Shown in pieces: positions 46,001 to 47,986 of a stretch of 64,000 nucleotides of DNA. The notes under the pieces were generated by a model that had not been told where the DNA came from, searched no databases, and saw only the letters and a program-made list of their open reading frames with translations. The DNA is from Pararge aegeria (Eukaryota; Arthropoda; Insecta; Lepidoptera; Nymphalidae): the NCBI RefSeq assembly GCF_905163445.1, contig NC_053182.1, forward strand, positions 19,799,501 to 19,863,500. The letters are read 5' to 3'. Numbering within the stretch: position 1 is the stretch's first letter; the number at the start of each line of letters is the position of its first letter. A program made the translations under genes and the position numbers.

Positions 46001-47986
46001 TCTGGGTGTTATAAGTATTTATGTATATTATTCATCAAAATATTCATCAGCTATCTTAGTACCCATAACGCAAGCTGCGCTTACTTTGGGGCTAGATGGC
46101 GATGTGTGTATTGTCGTAGTATATTTATTTATTTATTCATTAAGAATTTGACTCAGTATATGAAACTTTGTTTCTTTGGAATAGTCAATCTCACCTTACT
46201 GCTGCTTCAAAAAAGTCAAGATCACTATCCACATTCAGATGATCCAAAGAGAAGACAGTTATAACTGTATTTATCTCCACATCCTCAAAACTACAATCAT
46301 TTATTGCATGGTGGCCTCAGGTGGGACTGGTGGGCGGCTACGACGCCATGAAGCTGTCGCCCGGCACGCCGGCGCAAAGCGAGTCGCCGTCGCCGCTGGC
46401 GTCCTTCACGCAGACGCTGCAGGCCATCCAGAACCAGGTGCAGACCGACAAGATGGTGGAGTCGGTGACCGCCGCCATCTTCAACAGCGACCCCGCGGCG
46501 CAGATGTACGCGGAGCCGCCCATGAGCCCGCTGGACCCCATGCGCCTCATGGCGGCCAAGGCCATGGACGCCGACATGAAGGCGCTGAGCCCGCAGCGCC
46601 TGCTGGCCTACGAGCCGCCGGCCGACAGCTTCAACCCCTTCGGCGCCATGACCAAGATGGAGGCGGCGCACATCTCGCAGCGCCTGGCGCGCCAGAGCGC
46701 TCACATGGAGGCGCTGGTGGAGGACGCCATGAAGGCCACGGCCGCCATGCTGCCCGCCGACGCCGCCAAGCTGGACGCGCTGGTCAACTCGCGCGCCGAG
46801 GACCACCTGTCGGGCTCCGGCTCGCCGCTGCCCAGCCCCGCCGCCGCGCCGCCGCCCGACGAGCTGCTCATGCTGCCCGACATGCCGTCGGCCGTCAAGA
46901 CGCCGCCCGCCGCCGTCAAGTCCATGATCCTCAACGCGGCGGCCGAGATCCTCACGTCCGACTCCACCATGAACGCGCTGGTCACGTCGGCCATCAACAC
47001 GGCCAACATCCTGTCCACCGAGAGCGGCGGCGGCTGCGGGCTGGCCGACGCGTCGCCGCCCGCCGAGCCGGCCGCCATGTCGCAGGCCGTGTCGGCGGCC
47101 GTGACGCAGGCCGTGTCGCAGGCCGTGTCGCACGCCGTGTCGCAGGCCGTGTCGCAGGAGATGGCGGCGCCGGTGCAGGGCCTGACGGGCATGAGCGACC
47201 AGGACCTGCTGTCCTACATCAACCCCAGCACCTTCGACCAGGGTGAGTGCGACTTGGACCGCTACTACTAGCTCACACTGCAGTGGCGTGCACTTCATAC
47301 GTGCACAAAAGCAGTGCCTACCATATATTTTGAATATAACTGGTATAGGAAAAGGATTTTTCTACTTTACCCTGGTCGAAACCATTGTGCACGCCACTGT
47401 CACACTGACACCCTAACTGACTACTGTTTACTTTGTTTTGAATATATCGAGGATTGAGATCTGATAATTTTAAGTATTTGTAGCTAGCGCGATCAAAACC
47501 TTTGCCTCGCTTAAAAGAGGCATCGACAGATCGACCTGTGATTTCGATTTATACAGCGATATTATATCGCTTTAGGTTAATTCCTTGTTCGCTATTAATA
47601 CGTCTTACTTCCTACCTAGAGAACGATTTTAGTAATTCATACAAAGATTTATTTCTTTACACGTTGTTATCTAGTCAGTAAATTAAGTCATACACCGTTA
47701 CGAATTCAAGGTTGGGTTAAAAGTTTCATAATTTTTTATAAACAAATTAAAGGTATTTAAAAATCACTCATTTTCTTAGACCTGACTTAGCTATTCAATA
47801 ATTTGATTTAACTGTTATAAAGATGAGAATCAGCTTCTTACATTTTATTTATTTTCTTGAAATACCACCTTGATTCATTTTAAATCCAGCCTTTACCATA
47901 TGACATGTAATCTAACTTTCATTTATAACGTCGCTATGTGTAACCTAACTTGTATTTTAACGGTCTTGCATCTTTTTCCAGTGTAA
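3747..47986 (+). CDS. NFAT: NFAT transcription factor (NFAT5/TonEBP-like), 12-exon gene model
   Basis: Sequence-specific transcription factor of the Rel/NFAT family, acting in the nucleus. Proposed exons: 3747-4036, 18853-19035, 28136-28471, 29590-29689, 31829-32011, 35102-35273, 36022-36206, 36995-37175, 44732-44865, 45588-45722, 46321-47242, 47982-47986. They total 2826 nt, or 941 codons plus stop, and all intron phases match (2,2,2,0,0,1,0,1,0,0,1). The Rel homology DNA-binding domain spans about residues 245-421 and includes the DNA-contact loop RARYQTEGSRGAVK. The IPT/TIG domain spans about 422-544. The long tail has no domain I recognise. RHD sequence, including HMFYQAC, DCVGILK and KKKSTRCRMVFRT, fits the NFAT5 class and the single insect NFAT better than calcineurin-regulated NFAT1-4, and I see no clear PxIxIT docking site. 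The start is the first in-frame ATG after a TGA at 3729-3731, with A at -3. Upstream alternative first exons remain possible. The terminal exon adds only one split Val codon and the stop. Confidence 0.9.
4169..4371. mobile_element. hAT MITE, nearly palindromic, 203 bp
   Basis: Ends CAGTGGCGTGC...GCATGCCACTG with 64-bp terminal inverted repeats (4169-4232 and 4308-4371) and further pairing inside. Flanked by an exact 8-bp target duplication ACTATCTG (4161-4168 and 4372-4379), which marks the hAT superfamily. Lies 132 bp downstream of the exon 1 donor. Confidence 0.9.
4384..4575 (+). mobile_element. SINE-C, headless
   Basis: TTTATAATTTCTGAATGTTC, AAAGACGTGCCGATAAGTGA, TAATATAACTGCCATACTA: body of the 62-kb SINE-C, directly after the hAT MITE. 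Confidence 0.7.
5565..5845 (+). mobile_element. SINE-B, full length
   Basis: Head GATAGCCCAGTGGGTAGGGC and CTTCGAATCCCAGC, body GAAGGAAAGCATCGAGAGAA, end TAACGGGTTGATGATGATGA. Confidence 0.8.
6300..6640 (+). repeat. Dispersed repeat D
   Basis: CTTTGCGGAAATCCATAATA, TTAACAATTATTCATTGTAA, CATCTCCTGAGGATGCTCAG and GTTTCGAAGCGAAACGTGCG recur at 9100-9345 (-) and 19676-19930 (+). Class unknown; overlapping small open frames are not conserved genes. Confidence 0.65.
7800..7990. mobile_element. Retroelement scrap
   Basis: GTAGTCCACTGCCGGAGATA and GGTCTTTTGTAGGGAGTTCC match the widespread lepidopteran 'xtCCACTGCTGGACATAGG' repeat; a piece also occurs at 36243-36290. No frame. Confidence 0.4.
9100..9345 (-). 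repeat. Dispersed repeat D, - strand
   Basis: Complement of the 6300-6640 element: GCACGTTTCGCTCCGAAACC, GGAGCATCCTCAGGAGATAT. Confidence 0.65.
9370..9462 (-). mobile_element. Helitron 5'-end fragment, - strand
   Basis: Carries the complement of the TCCCTACTAATATTATAAATG and GTTTGTTTGTTACGC 5' motifs. No matching CTAG end is close to it, so it looks truncated. Confidence 0.5.
10169..10231. repeat. Imperfect hairpin at the LINE 3' edge
   Basis: CCGTGGAATTTGATGTATC pairs with GATGTATATCAAATTCCACGG across about 22 bases. It abuts the GACTTT tail of the LINE. Confidence 0.6.
10456..10599 (-). repeat. copia 3' LTR
   Basis: Reads TGTTAGAATATTATC... on the - strand, like other copia LTR starts. 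144 bp and identical by eye to the 5' LTR. No full TATA-driven promoter is obvious at this size. Confidence 0.93.
10600..10612 (-). other. copia polypurine tract
   Basis: GATAAAGTGGGGG on the - strand directly before the 3' LTR, the usual position and composition of the plus-strand primer. Confidence 0.75.
10725..12779 (-). CDS. copia integrase C-terminus, reverse transcriptase and RNase H open frame
   Basis: 684 codons overlapping the upstream frame by about 100 bp. The first residues are out of family frame. From about residue 15 it matches the integrase tail (KHILVGYSDNVKSYRIYDP). Then come an acidic linker, the RVT_2 reverse transcriptase (WVFKKKF...YRARLVAKGFTQ, THLDVKTAFLNG, and the YVDD catalytic site in GLYVDDFLVYS), and RNase H (VDADWASD...SCEAEYMAL). 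Its own ATG is unlikely to be used; normally this is part of one pol polyprotein. Confidence 0.92.
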   Translation of the reverse strand: MKRLHMRCGLLGNQIYKRAKWDRKSRKHILVGYSDNVKSYRIYDPVKNKVTTSRDVIIQEKPKPQETVTVSLESTDSVGELVEESVVKLEPLNKSSSSESDYLDVDEESLESEACGENLNTEQTSSAPQSTEEASDIPHADSTTPFFSEVTEKRQRRKPDRYGIVNMCATATGEDELVYAEAISGPERLMWSQAMAEELQSFQDNQAWEVVDTPSNASVVQCKWVFKKKFDSDNKVSYRARLVAKGFTQKAGIDYQETFSPVIRHSTLRLLFAISVQLGMDITHLDVKTAFLNGHLKESIFMHLPEGFPINNSNKVLKLRKAVYGLKQSSLAWYKRVEEILCKSGFRKCKLEPCVFVKNHSDNKKTIVGLYVDDFLVYSNCKSESDNLIEILSQKFKIKNLGQVRNYLGMRVNINKSTNIITLDQEQYINQLLEKFHMSECHAVETPIECKLNVDKSNVCEQKLPYQKLIGSLMYLAVLTRPDISYSISYLSQFNNCYSYVHWNCAKRILKYLSQTKTYCLKYSKESAELVGFVDADWASDATDRRSYTGFCFTKSGAVISWESKKQRTVALSSCEAEYMALSEACREAIYLQKLEFEIIGSCTKIIMYNDSQSALKLANNDQSHKRSKHIDVRYHFIREVLRNDIIEARYLSTANMPADLLTKGLPAVKHYKFMKDFGIVNLE
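12679..14679 (-). CDS. copia Gag-protease-integrase open frame (broken at the 3' end)
   Basis: The first ATG gives MLVYFTRVTS; the Met at 14643 (MNSSLIAS) is the more likely Gag start. In order: a UBN2/Gag region; a CCHC zinc knuckle (CYKCKQSGHFMSQC, about residue 255); an aspartic protease site WYVDSGAST (about 300); the pre-integrase zinc region (HRRLGH...CQIC); and an integrase core with HSDICGP, RTDNGCEY and the NGLSERSNRT glutamate. After the TPYEMWFARKP motif the frame leaves the family pattern and stops at 12679. The downstream part of pol continues in another frame, so this is a disrupted polyprotein. An apparent short loss at the junction is described but not reconstructed. Confidence 0.92.
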   Translation of the reverse strand: MLVYFTRVTSIKMNSSLIASVPKLKGRENYDDWAFAVQNLLVLEDTDKYLKQEAAATDAAQAVADARTRAKLILTIDTSLFVHIKETKTTKELWSKLKALFDDAGFLRRITLLRHLISIRLETCEDMTSYVTQIVETSQRLSGTGFIINDDWVGSLLLAGLPDKFMPMIMAIEHSGIQITADSIKTKLLDMENGGSVEVNGNDNSALIARSWQKKKLGKVGSNSKNGGPTPNIYAPSTSMSNSNDRNNKTITCYKCKQSGHFMSQCPFRNEKKEKKKQTNAFSVVFLSGNFNKCDWYVDSGASTHITTNESWLINRTNSSSLPEITVANHMKVPVLCAGDVDVTTSFGYKVTVKNVLCVPTLATNLLSVSELIRNGNSVVFEPNRCLIKNRLGNLVAEAELVNNVYKLILVNETCLLSSSTVDGQTWHRRLGHLNSTAMIKMKQGLVNGMDYSDKFVTSKSSCQICCEGKQSRLPFTKGTRATEILQIVHSDICGPMECKSIGGARYFLLFIDDFTRMTFIYFLKCKSETLTCFKEFKSMVENFQNRKIKILRTDNGCEYCSNDFRDFLKHEGVIHQKSNAYTPEQNGLSERSNRTIVERARCLLFEAELDKKIWAEAANTAVYLKNRSTASGIEKTPYEMWFARKPDLQKSQVGQEIKKTYTCWL
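14731..14748 (-). other. copia primer-binding site
   Basis: On the - strand the internal region begins GGTTATGGGCTACTCAGA directly after the LTR. GGTTATGGGC is the start of the copia primer-binding site, where an internal initiator-Met tRNA fragment primes first-strand synthesis in that family. Confidence 0.75.
14749..14892 (-). repeat. copia 5' LTR
   Basis: Direct repeat of 10456-10599. Its inner edge (14748) abuts the primer-binding site and its outer edge the ACTTT duplication. Confidence 0.93.
14942..15751 (-). CDS. LINE reverse transcriptase, C-terminal fragment
   Basis: 269-codon frame. From about residue 35: CIKFTLPNVKHVKTTVLLNN, then FLGITLDSKLQWGPHVNNLS, a motif just after the RT palm in CR1/Jockey-type LINEs. 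Next are YFSYFHSIMSYGILLWGNAA, LQKRAVRSIYKMGPRESLRD and a basic C-terminus ending SIKDYVNDKKAWV. The catalytic YADD is absent, so the copy is dead on arrival. The first 30 or so residues do not look like RT and may come from a flanking element. Confidence 0.85.
   Translation of the reverse strand: MTTSSKQAQCLRPLTRSTPDTYRATGSRWTLDVYKMKCIKFTLPNVKHVKTTVLLNNEELKLEDTTVFLGITLDSKLQWGPHVNNLSNRLSSAAYAVKKIRHMTDVETARLVYFSYFHSIMSYGILLWGNAADISTIFVLQKRAVRSIYKMGPRESLRDKFKDFKIMTVYSQYIFENLMYVHKNISKFKKKCDCNNLNIRSKNKLTVQYTRLHKIHNSFKGNCIQFYNKLPIDILEMSLKKFKVCIKRKLIEKSYYSIKDYVNDKKAWV
16548..16817 (-). CDS. Unrecognised 89-residue open frame
   Basis: MSSDQLHYNKSHGHEFYEKI ... LCVSLGDNQLASLELLNTQI ... NFPQNTSDGK. 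The composition is protein-like and balanced, and codon use is less AT-biased than random frames here. I recognise no domain. It could be an exon of a nested gene, a retro-copied fragment, or chance. A LINE motif (GAGCAACTACTGAG) follows its stop. Low confidence that it is expressed. Confidence 0.2.
   Translation of the reverse strand: MSSDQLHYNKSHGHEFYEKIPVFLFSQFANRCNLSTPSKICDEHTIYDAKLCVSLGDNQLASLELLNTQIFSGGWLTLENFPQNTSDGK
16870..17390. mobile_element. LINE tail fragments around a perfect hairpin
   Basis: Left: ATTTATTTATTTATTTAGGA heads a - strand LINE-like 3' region. Right: TGGTATGCAATAAAAGTATA plus four TTCA units ends a + strand one. The hairpin at 17229-17281 lies between. Confidence 0.4.
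17229..17281. repeat. Perfect 23-bp hairpin with 7-nt loop
   Basis: Arms 17229-17251 and 17259-17281 are exact complements (GAAAATAATAAATAATACAG..., loop TAGGACT). Could be a MITE remnant or a small folded RNA. Confidence 0.8.
17445..17700 (+). mobile_element. Helitron/RTE-like fragment
   Basis: Contains ATGTTTGTTACTCAATCACG and AACGGCTGAACGGAT, motifs of the abundant 'XTTTGTTACTC...AACGGCTGAACGGAT' lepidopteran repeats. Ends not resolved. Confidence 0.4.
17738..18012 (+). mobile_element. SINE-B, full length
   Basis: GCGATAGCTCTGTGGGTAGG, GTTCGAATCCCAGCACACAC, GGAAAACATCGCGAGGAAAC, GACGAGACCCGTGTTCTGTA. Confidence 0.8.
18355..18760 (+). mobile_element. SINE-E interrupted by a LINE tail
   Basis: CTTCCGGGGAAGTACTACCG, [LINE tail 18414-18512], CTTATTTCTGCCGCTAAGCA, TTCCGGTCTGACTGGTGTGG, AGTCTCTGATTCCCATCAGA. 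Ends about 90 bp before NFAT exon 2. Confidence 0.65.
18414..18512 (-). mobile_element. LINE 3' tail inserted in SINE-E
   Basis: Complement of the LINE end: three TCAAAG units, AAATATCTTTATTCAAGTAG, GGTGGCACTTTTGATGCGTA. The SINE-E sequence reads GTACTACCGCTATG before it and CTTATTTCTGCCGC after it. Confidence 0.7.
18853..19035 (+). CDS. NFAT: NFAT exon 2
   Basis: Completes Arg97, then encodes VSRMRRLSDAADEWE, a basic cluster GAKRRREADDVKRE that could be a nuclear localisation signal, and a Pro/Ala run. Acceptor is CTGACC-AG|AGTG; a competing AG at 18835 would break the phase with exon 1. Donor is CCGC|GTATGT. VKRE fits the sumoylation consensus (hydrophobic-K-x-E). The exon is very GC-rich in AT-rich surroundings. 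Confidence 0.7.
19676..19930 (+). repeat. Dispersed repeat D
   Basis: GTTACTTTGCGGAAATCCAT, CTCCTGAGGATGTTCGGGTT. Diverged third copy. A scrap at 29790-29890 (CCGCGAAAACCAGGCAAATC) is a fourth. Confidence 0.6.
20161..20275 (+). mobile_element. SINE-B fragment
   Basis: Head end and body start (GTTGGATCCTCGGCACGTAC, GTTATGTGCGTTTCAAGGAA, TCACTTGTTTTAACGGTG). Confidence 0.5.
20926..21092 (-). mobile_element. SINE-B fragment, - strand
   Basis: TCAACCATTACCGGATCACT, AACCAAGCTGGCCAAGTGCG, AGGCATGCAGGTTTCCTCAC: complement of tail and body. Confidence 0.6.
21968..22790 (-). mobile_element. LINE 3' region, - strand, with nested MITE
   Basis: Same family as the 10233 LINE but with TTCAAA tail repeats and a diverged UTR. 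The end near 22590-22790 still encodes residues like KVYIKRKLTEKSYFNIKDYL. A MITE interrupts it at 22130-22381. Confidence 0.75.
22130..22381. mobile_element. MITE nested in a LINE fragment, about 252 bp
   Basis: Inverted ends: CAGGGCTAGCACGG...CAGGAGACAA...TTATATCCCC on the left, and the complement (GGGGATATAATTGTCTCCTG, then CCGTGCTG) on the right. It interrupts an otherwise continuous LINE 3' region (CGCGCCCTG / GTCTAAGAAG). Superfamily not assigned. Confidence 0.7.
23172..23450 (-). mobile_element. Helitron-like element, - strand
   Basis: Reverse-strand copy: ACTAGATATTCCCTGCGG at the left is the complement of a CTAG|T end. The right side carries the complement of the GTTTGTTACGCTTTCGCG motif and TATAATATTAGGA. 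Boundaries are approximate. Confidence 0.6.
23472..23731 (-). mobile_element. SINE-A, - strand
   Basis: Complement of the SINE-A tail, body and full head (GGGAATCGAACCCACGGCCT ... GCGCCAATCAGCCGTC). Confidence 0.8.
23695..24620. repeat. Interleaved duplication of two segments
   Basis: Segment A (GAAAGCAGGGTCACTGCAAA ... CATCGCCACCTAGCT) occurs at 23695-23804 and 24140-24249. Segment B (GATTTTAGGACAATAAGTTT ... AACGCTACGTGATTGAC) occurs at 23931-24139 and 24412-24620. Copies are nearly identical. Different sequence separates A from B in the two halves (127 and 162 bp), so it is not a simple tandem copy. Confidence 0.85.
23745..23931 (-). mobile_element. SINE-A, truncated, - strand
   Basis: Tail and body of SINE-A ending in AAAACCATTCATGCA. 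The head is lost at the junction with the duplicated segment. Confidence 0.7.
24853..25300 (-). mobile_element. LINE 3' end with (TGAA)n tail, - strand
   Basis: Tail GAATGAATGAATGAATATAC then TTTTATTGCACACC; internal GCGATTTCTTCCAGGCAACC shared with the 55-kb LINE. No long frame. Confidence 0.6.
25694..25795. repeat. Cluster of stem-loops with CTAA loops
   Basis: First stem: 27-bp arms with one mismatch (CTTCGATCAGGTAAGCCCG...ACCATC), loop CTAA, 25694-25751. Second: ATCTGCC-CTAA-GGCAGAT at about 25756-25773. Third: a short TACCTT/AAGGTA palindrome near 25787. Confidence 0.75.
26325..26568 (+). mobile_element. SINE-B, 5'-truncated
   Basis: GGAGTTCGAATCCCAGCACG, CGGTGAAGTGAAACATCGCG, AGACCCGTGCCCTTTAGTGG. 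The A-box part is missing. Confidence 0.7.
26611..27056 (+). mobile_element. Helitron-like element in NFAT intron 2
   Basis: The 5' side has CTACTAATATTATAAATG and TTTGTTTGTTACGCTTTCAC; the 3' end is AACAGCTAG|T. A CCCTAT hexamer repeated three times lies just before or within its 5' end (about 26603-26623), so the exact start is uncertain. Confidence 0.65.
27078..27195 (+). mobile_element. SINE-B 3' fragment
   Basis: AGGCCAGTGTGGTTGACTAC, CATTGTGGGAGGAGATCCTT, GTGGGTTGACGATGATGA. Confidence 0.6.
28136..28471 (+). CDS. NFAT: NFAT exon 3 (linker and start of Rel homology domain)
   Basis: Acceptor TTTCTGCAG|AATC; donor GCAAG|GTACAC. Encodes residues 159-269: SPSITETPGKR, then a Gly/Lys repeat with four GGKL units and one GGKY between about 28263 and 28323, a basic patch ALARRRALAA, and the first strand of the RHD (VELQILCQPETQHRAR). 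The phase matches exons 2 and 4. Long open frames on the opposite strand here are shadows of the GC-rich code. Confidence 0.88.
28660..28795 (+). mobile_element. LINE 3' end
   Basis: GCGATAAGGCCGCCTTTTGT ... AATAAAGAGTTTAAATAAAT. Typical LINE 3' UTR with AAATAAATAAA tail, about 200 bp after NFAT exon 3. Confidence 0.5.
29155..29310 (+). mobile_element. SINE-C 3' fragment
   Basis: CTAGTTGATACAACGCAGAA, CCATCTAAGACTGCATTATC, GGTGAAATTGCAGTCAAAGG, matching 62705-62890. Confidence 0.5.
29590..29689 (+). CDS. NFAT: NFAT exon 4 (RHD DNA-contact loop)
   Basis: Acceptor CCCTTCCAG|ATAC; donor TTACAG|GTAGTT. Encodes YQTEGSRGAVKDNSGNGFP followed by VVKLVGYDKPAVLQ. The R-x-R-Y-x-T-E-G-S-R-G loop, with its Arg in exon 3, is the NFAT-family DNA-recognition loop that contacts GGAAA-type sites. 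Confidence 0.93.
29790..30180 (+). repeat. Dispersed repeat fragments (D-like, then TTTGACGTG-type)
   Basis: The first 100 bp match repeat D. From 29918, TTTGACGTGTCTAAGTGTTT and AGGATGAACCGATTTTGATT resemble the duplicated segment at 23932 and 24413. No gene. Confidence 0.45.
30245..30412 (-). mobile_element. Probable LINE 3' tail, - strand
   Basis: ATTTATTTATTTATTTACAT, then CGGCAGGGCCACTTACAGTA. Position and tail suggest a LINE end next to a SINE-A copy. Confidence 0.35.
30426..30687 (-). mobile_element. SINE-A, - strand
   Basis: ATACACACATCACCATCTAG ... GGGAATCGAACCCGAGCCTT ... GCACCAATCGGCCGTC. Full-length copy in NFAT intron 4. Confidence 0.8.
31050..31110 (+). mobile_element. hAT MITE fragment
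   Basis: CCAGTGGCGTGCACTTAATA with a following CGTGCAC matches the left end of the 47281 MITE. No right end is seen. Confidence 0.4.
31647..31803 (+). mobile_element. Non-autonomous Helitron next to NFAT exon 5, 157 bp
   Basis: Bounded by A|TC at 31646-31648 and CTAG|T at 31800-31804. Same family and length as 98-254. It ends 25 nt upstream of the exon 5 boundary, so the branch point may lie inside it. Confidence 0.85.
31829..32011 (+). CDS. NFAT: NFAT exon 5 (RHD)
   Basis: Exactly 61 codons, phase 0 at both ends. Acceptor TACTATTTCAG|GTG; donor CTCAAG|GTCAGT. Encodes VFIGTDTGRVAPHMFYQAC through TCDCVGILK, the central sandwich of the Rel domain. A 157-bp Helitron ends only 25 nt upstream of the exon, so the usable polypyrimidine tract is short. 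Confidence 0.93.
32541..32625. repeat. AT-dinucleotide tract
   Basis: Long (TA)n runs arranged as imperfect palindromes in NFAT intron 5. Microsatellite, expected to vary between individuals. Confidence 0.8.
32780..33010. other. Possible solo LTR or MITE with paired ATGGCGC motifs
   Basis: GCGCCATCTAGT and AGATGGCGCT face each other across 50 bp, followed by a TATAAA at 32899 and TGTTACGTGCCG upstream. This recalls an LTR promoter, but no target duplication was found. Confidence 0.25.
33124..33254. mobile_element. Small MITE with about 32-bp inverted ends
   Basis: The left arm GTGATTACGTATTTCGCGAC with AGGTTTGCGACA pairs with TGTCGCAAACCCGTCGCGGG plus ATACGTAATCAC at the right. The inner bases TAACGTCAC/AAAGTGACG also pair. 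No clear target duplication. Confidence 0.6.
34413..34561 (+). mobile_element. Helitron-like element, 149 bp
   Basis: Starts TCCCTACTAATATTATAAA, the 5' end typical of lepidopteran Helitrons, followed by the GTTTGTTTGTTACGC motif. Ends CATCTAG|T. Internally deleted compared with the copy at about 26611-27056. Confidence 0.75.
35020..35076. mobile_element. Short inverted-repeat insert before NFAT exon 6
   Basis: GCTTAAGATAC at the left and GTATCTTAAGC at the right enclose about 35 bases including TCGTTACGCCAAAGAA, a motif also seen near 56286. Looks like a tiny MITE or MITE remnant. It ends about 26 bp before the exon. Confidence 0.45.
35102..35273 (+). CDS. NFAT: NFAT exon 6 (end of DNA-binding Rel domain)
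   Basis: Acceptor GTGTCGCAG|GAACGC; donor TATGCA|GTGAGT. Encodes ERNVDVEHRFGETLGG, the basic KKKSTRCRMVFRTEI strand and ETLQVCSTQIIC. The last base starts a Thr codon completed in exon 7. The acceptor has a poor pyrimidine tract and follows an inverted-repeat insert by about 26 nt. Confidence 0.93.
35344..35545 (-). mobile_element. Helitron/RTE-like fragment downstream of NFAT exon 6
   Basis: ACTAGCGGACCTGCGCGACT followed by TCGTCCGCG is the common reverse-strand 3' end of a lepidopteran Helitron/RTE-like repeat. It starts about 70 nt after the exon 6 donor. Confidence 0.5.
35575..35814 (-). mobile_element. SINE-A, - strand
   Basis: Diverged full-length copy (TCTACGACAATGCCATCGCC ... CTCGGACTCAGAAAGCAGGG) about 200 bp upstream of NFAT exon 7, followed to about 35870 by a SINE-B scrap. 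Confidence 0.7.
36022..36206 (+). CDS. NFAT: NFAT exon 7 (IPT/TIG domain, first half)
   Basis: Acceptor TTTGTCTGCAG|CAC; donor CAGCAA|GTAAGT. Encodes QPPGVPEVCRKSLVSCP, GGLELYLLGKNFLKETRVVF and APDKEFLQQ, the first strands of the IPT/TIG immunoglobulin-like dimerisation domain. This continues directly from the DNA-binding half, the usual Rel layout. Confidence 0.93.
36318..36994 (+). repeat. Tandem array of exon-8 splice-acceptor copies in NFAT intron 7
   Basis: Six upstream copies of the exon 8 acceptor (CTCAAACAG), each followed by about 33 nt resembling the start of exon 8. Acceptor AGs end at 36403, 36487, 36571, 36684, 36797 and 36910, before the genuine one at 36994. Spacings are 84, 84, 113, 113, 113 and 84 bp. 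The 113-bp units carry 29 extra bases (TATGTACATACTGAATTGACCCGTACCAG-like, from 36605). A more diverged partial copy lies at about 36318-36352. Each copy could encode a variant of T-H-L-V-C-C-V-P-P-Y-Q but soon runs into a stop. Confidence 0.92.
36995..37175 (+). CDS. NFAT: NFAT exon 8 (IPT/TIG domain, second half)
   Basis: Acceptor TTTCTCAAACAG|ACG; donor CACACAG|GTAACC. Encodes THLVCCVPPYQRADITEAV, VQLFVRSGGKASEPHLFYYT and a His-rich end (THPAHAHHT). These are the last IPT strands (compare the family pattern V-P-P-Y...V...SGGKxSEPxxFxYTP). Only this last acceptor of the upstream array leads into an open exon. Confidence 0.93.
37640..37925 (+). mobile_element. SINE-E copy in NFAT intron 8
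   Basis: TGACAGAGCTCGTCCGTTGA, GCTTATTTCTGCCGTCAACA, TTTCCGGTCTGACTGGCGTA, then the same order of blocks as the 18-kb copy. Confidence 0.6.
42390..42560. promoter_or_regulatory. CpG-rich and CA-repeat patch in NFAT intron 8
   Basis: GAGCTCGGTCTCGGCTGCAG then CGACGCCGCCGCACTGCAAC, followed by ACACAC-rich sequence with CGCACACA units. It stands out in a long AT-rich, repeat-poor intron. It could be an internal promoter or alternative first exon for an NFAT isoform with a partial Rel domain, but no splice donor is certain. Confidence 0.25.
44732..44865 (+). CDS. NFAT: NFAT exon 9
   Basis: Acceptor GTGTTCAG|GTGATG; donor GTGAG|GTAAGT. Encodes GDERTLPVCWGVGGMGTLMP, then TSTRRPSIIVPDPHSPLGLKSE. 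PSIIVP resembles a calcineurin PxIxIT site but has Pro in the last position, so I do not call it one. LKSE fits the sumoylation consensus. The phase joins exon 8 (1) and exon 10 (0). Confidence 0.88.
45588..45722 (+). CDS. NFAT: NFAT exon 10
   Basis: 45 codons, phase 0 at both ends. Encodes an acidic stretch VADESSQHSLIEGAEG... DDLRVMDLRLKSEAISRDAQQ with a second LKSE motif. The acceptor (GTGATAAG|GTGGCG) has a weak pyrimidine tract; the donor is CAGCAG|GTCATT. Frame-compatible skipping is possible because both flanking introns are phase 0. Confidence 0.83.
45915..46141 (+). mobile_element. SINE-A
   Basis: GGAGCTTTCTGAATCCAAGG, B-box-like GGGTTCTATTC, and GTCGTAGTATATTTATTTAT tail, in NFAT intron 10. 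Confidence 0.8.
46321..47242 (+). CDS. NFAT: NFAT exon 11 (large C-terminal exon)
   Basis: Acceptor GTGGCCTCAG|GTGGGA; donor GACCAGG|GTGAGT. Encodes residues 634-940, rich in Ala, Met, Ser and Pro, with S-P dipeptides, a Q-rich segment (QTLQAIQNQVQTDKMVES), an AVSQ/AVSH repeat near 47086-47157, and the ending MSDQDLLSYINPSTFDQ. Probably an activation region, by analogy with NFAT5. GC content is extreme for this genome. The long open frames in the +2 frame and on the - strand over the same bases are composition shadows. Confidence 0.9.
47243..47271 (+). other. Alternative NFAT C-terminus if the last intron is retained
   Basis: Reading through the exon 11 donor gives GECDLDRYY and a TAG at 47269-47271, so an intron-retaining transcript would end nine residues later. 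The GTGAGT donor is strong, so splicing to exon 12 is the favoured form. Confidence 0.4.
47281..47399. mobile_element. hAT MITE downstream of NFAT exon 11, 119 bp
   Basis: Same CAGTGGCGTGCACTTCATAC end as other copies here, and GTGCACGCCACTG at the right. Flanked by an exact 8-bp duplication TCACACTG (47273-47280 and 47400-47407). It begins 38 bp after the exon 11 end. Confidence 0.9.
47982..47986 (+). CDS. NFAT: NFAT exon 12 (last codon and stop)
   Basis: Acceptor CTTTTTCCAG|TGTAAG. TG completes a Val codon with the last G of exon 11, followed at once by TAA (47984-47986). The bases after it are 3' untranslated. Confidence 0.7.

Noticed and set aside
46239..47298. Long overlapping open frames (about 335 codons on +, 333 and 163 on -) over NFAT exon 11
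   Set aside because: They result from very high GC at third positions. Only the phase-0 frame continues the spliced NFAT protein with splice sites at both ends.
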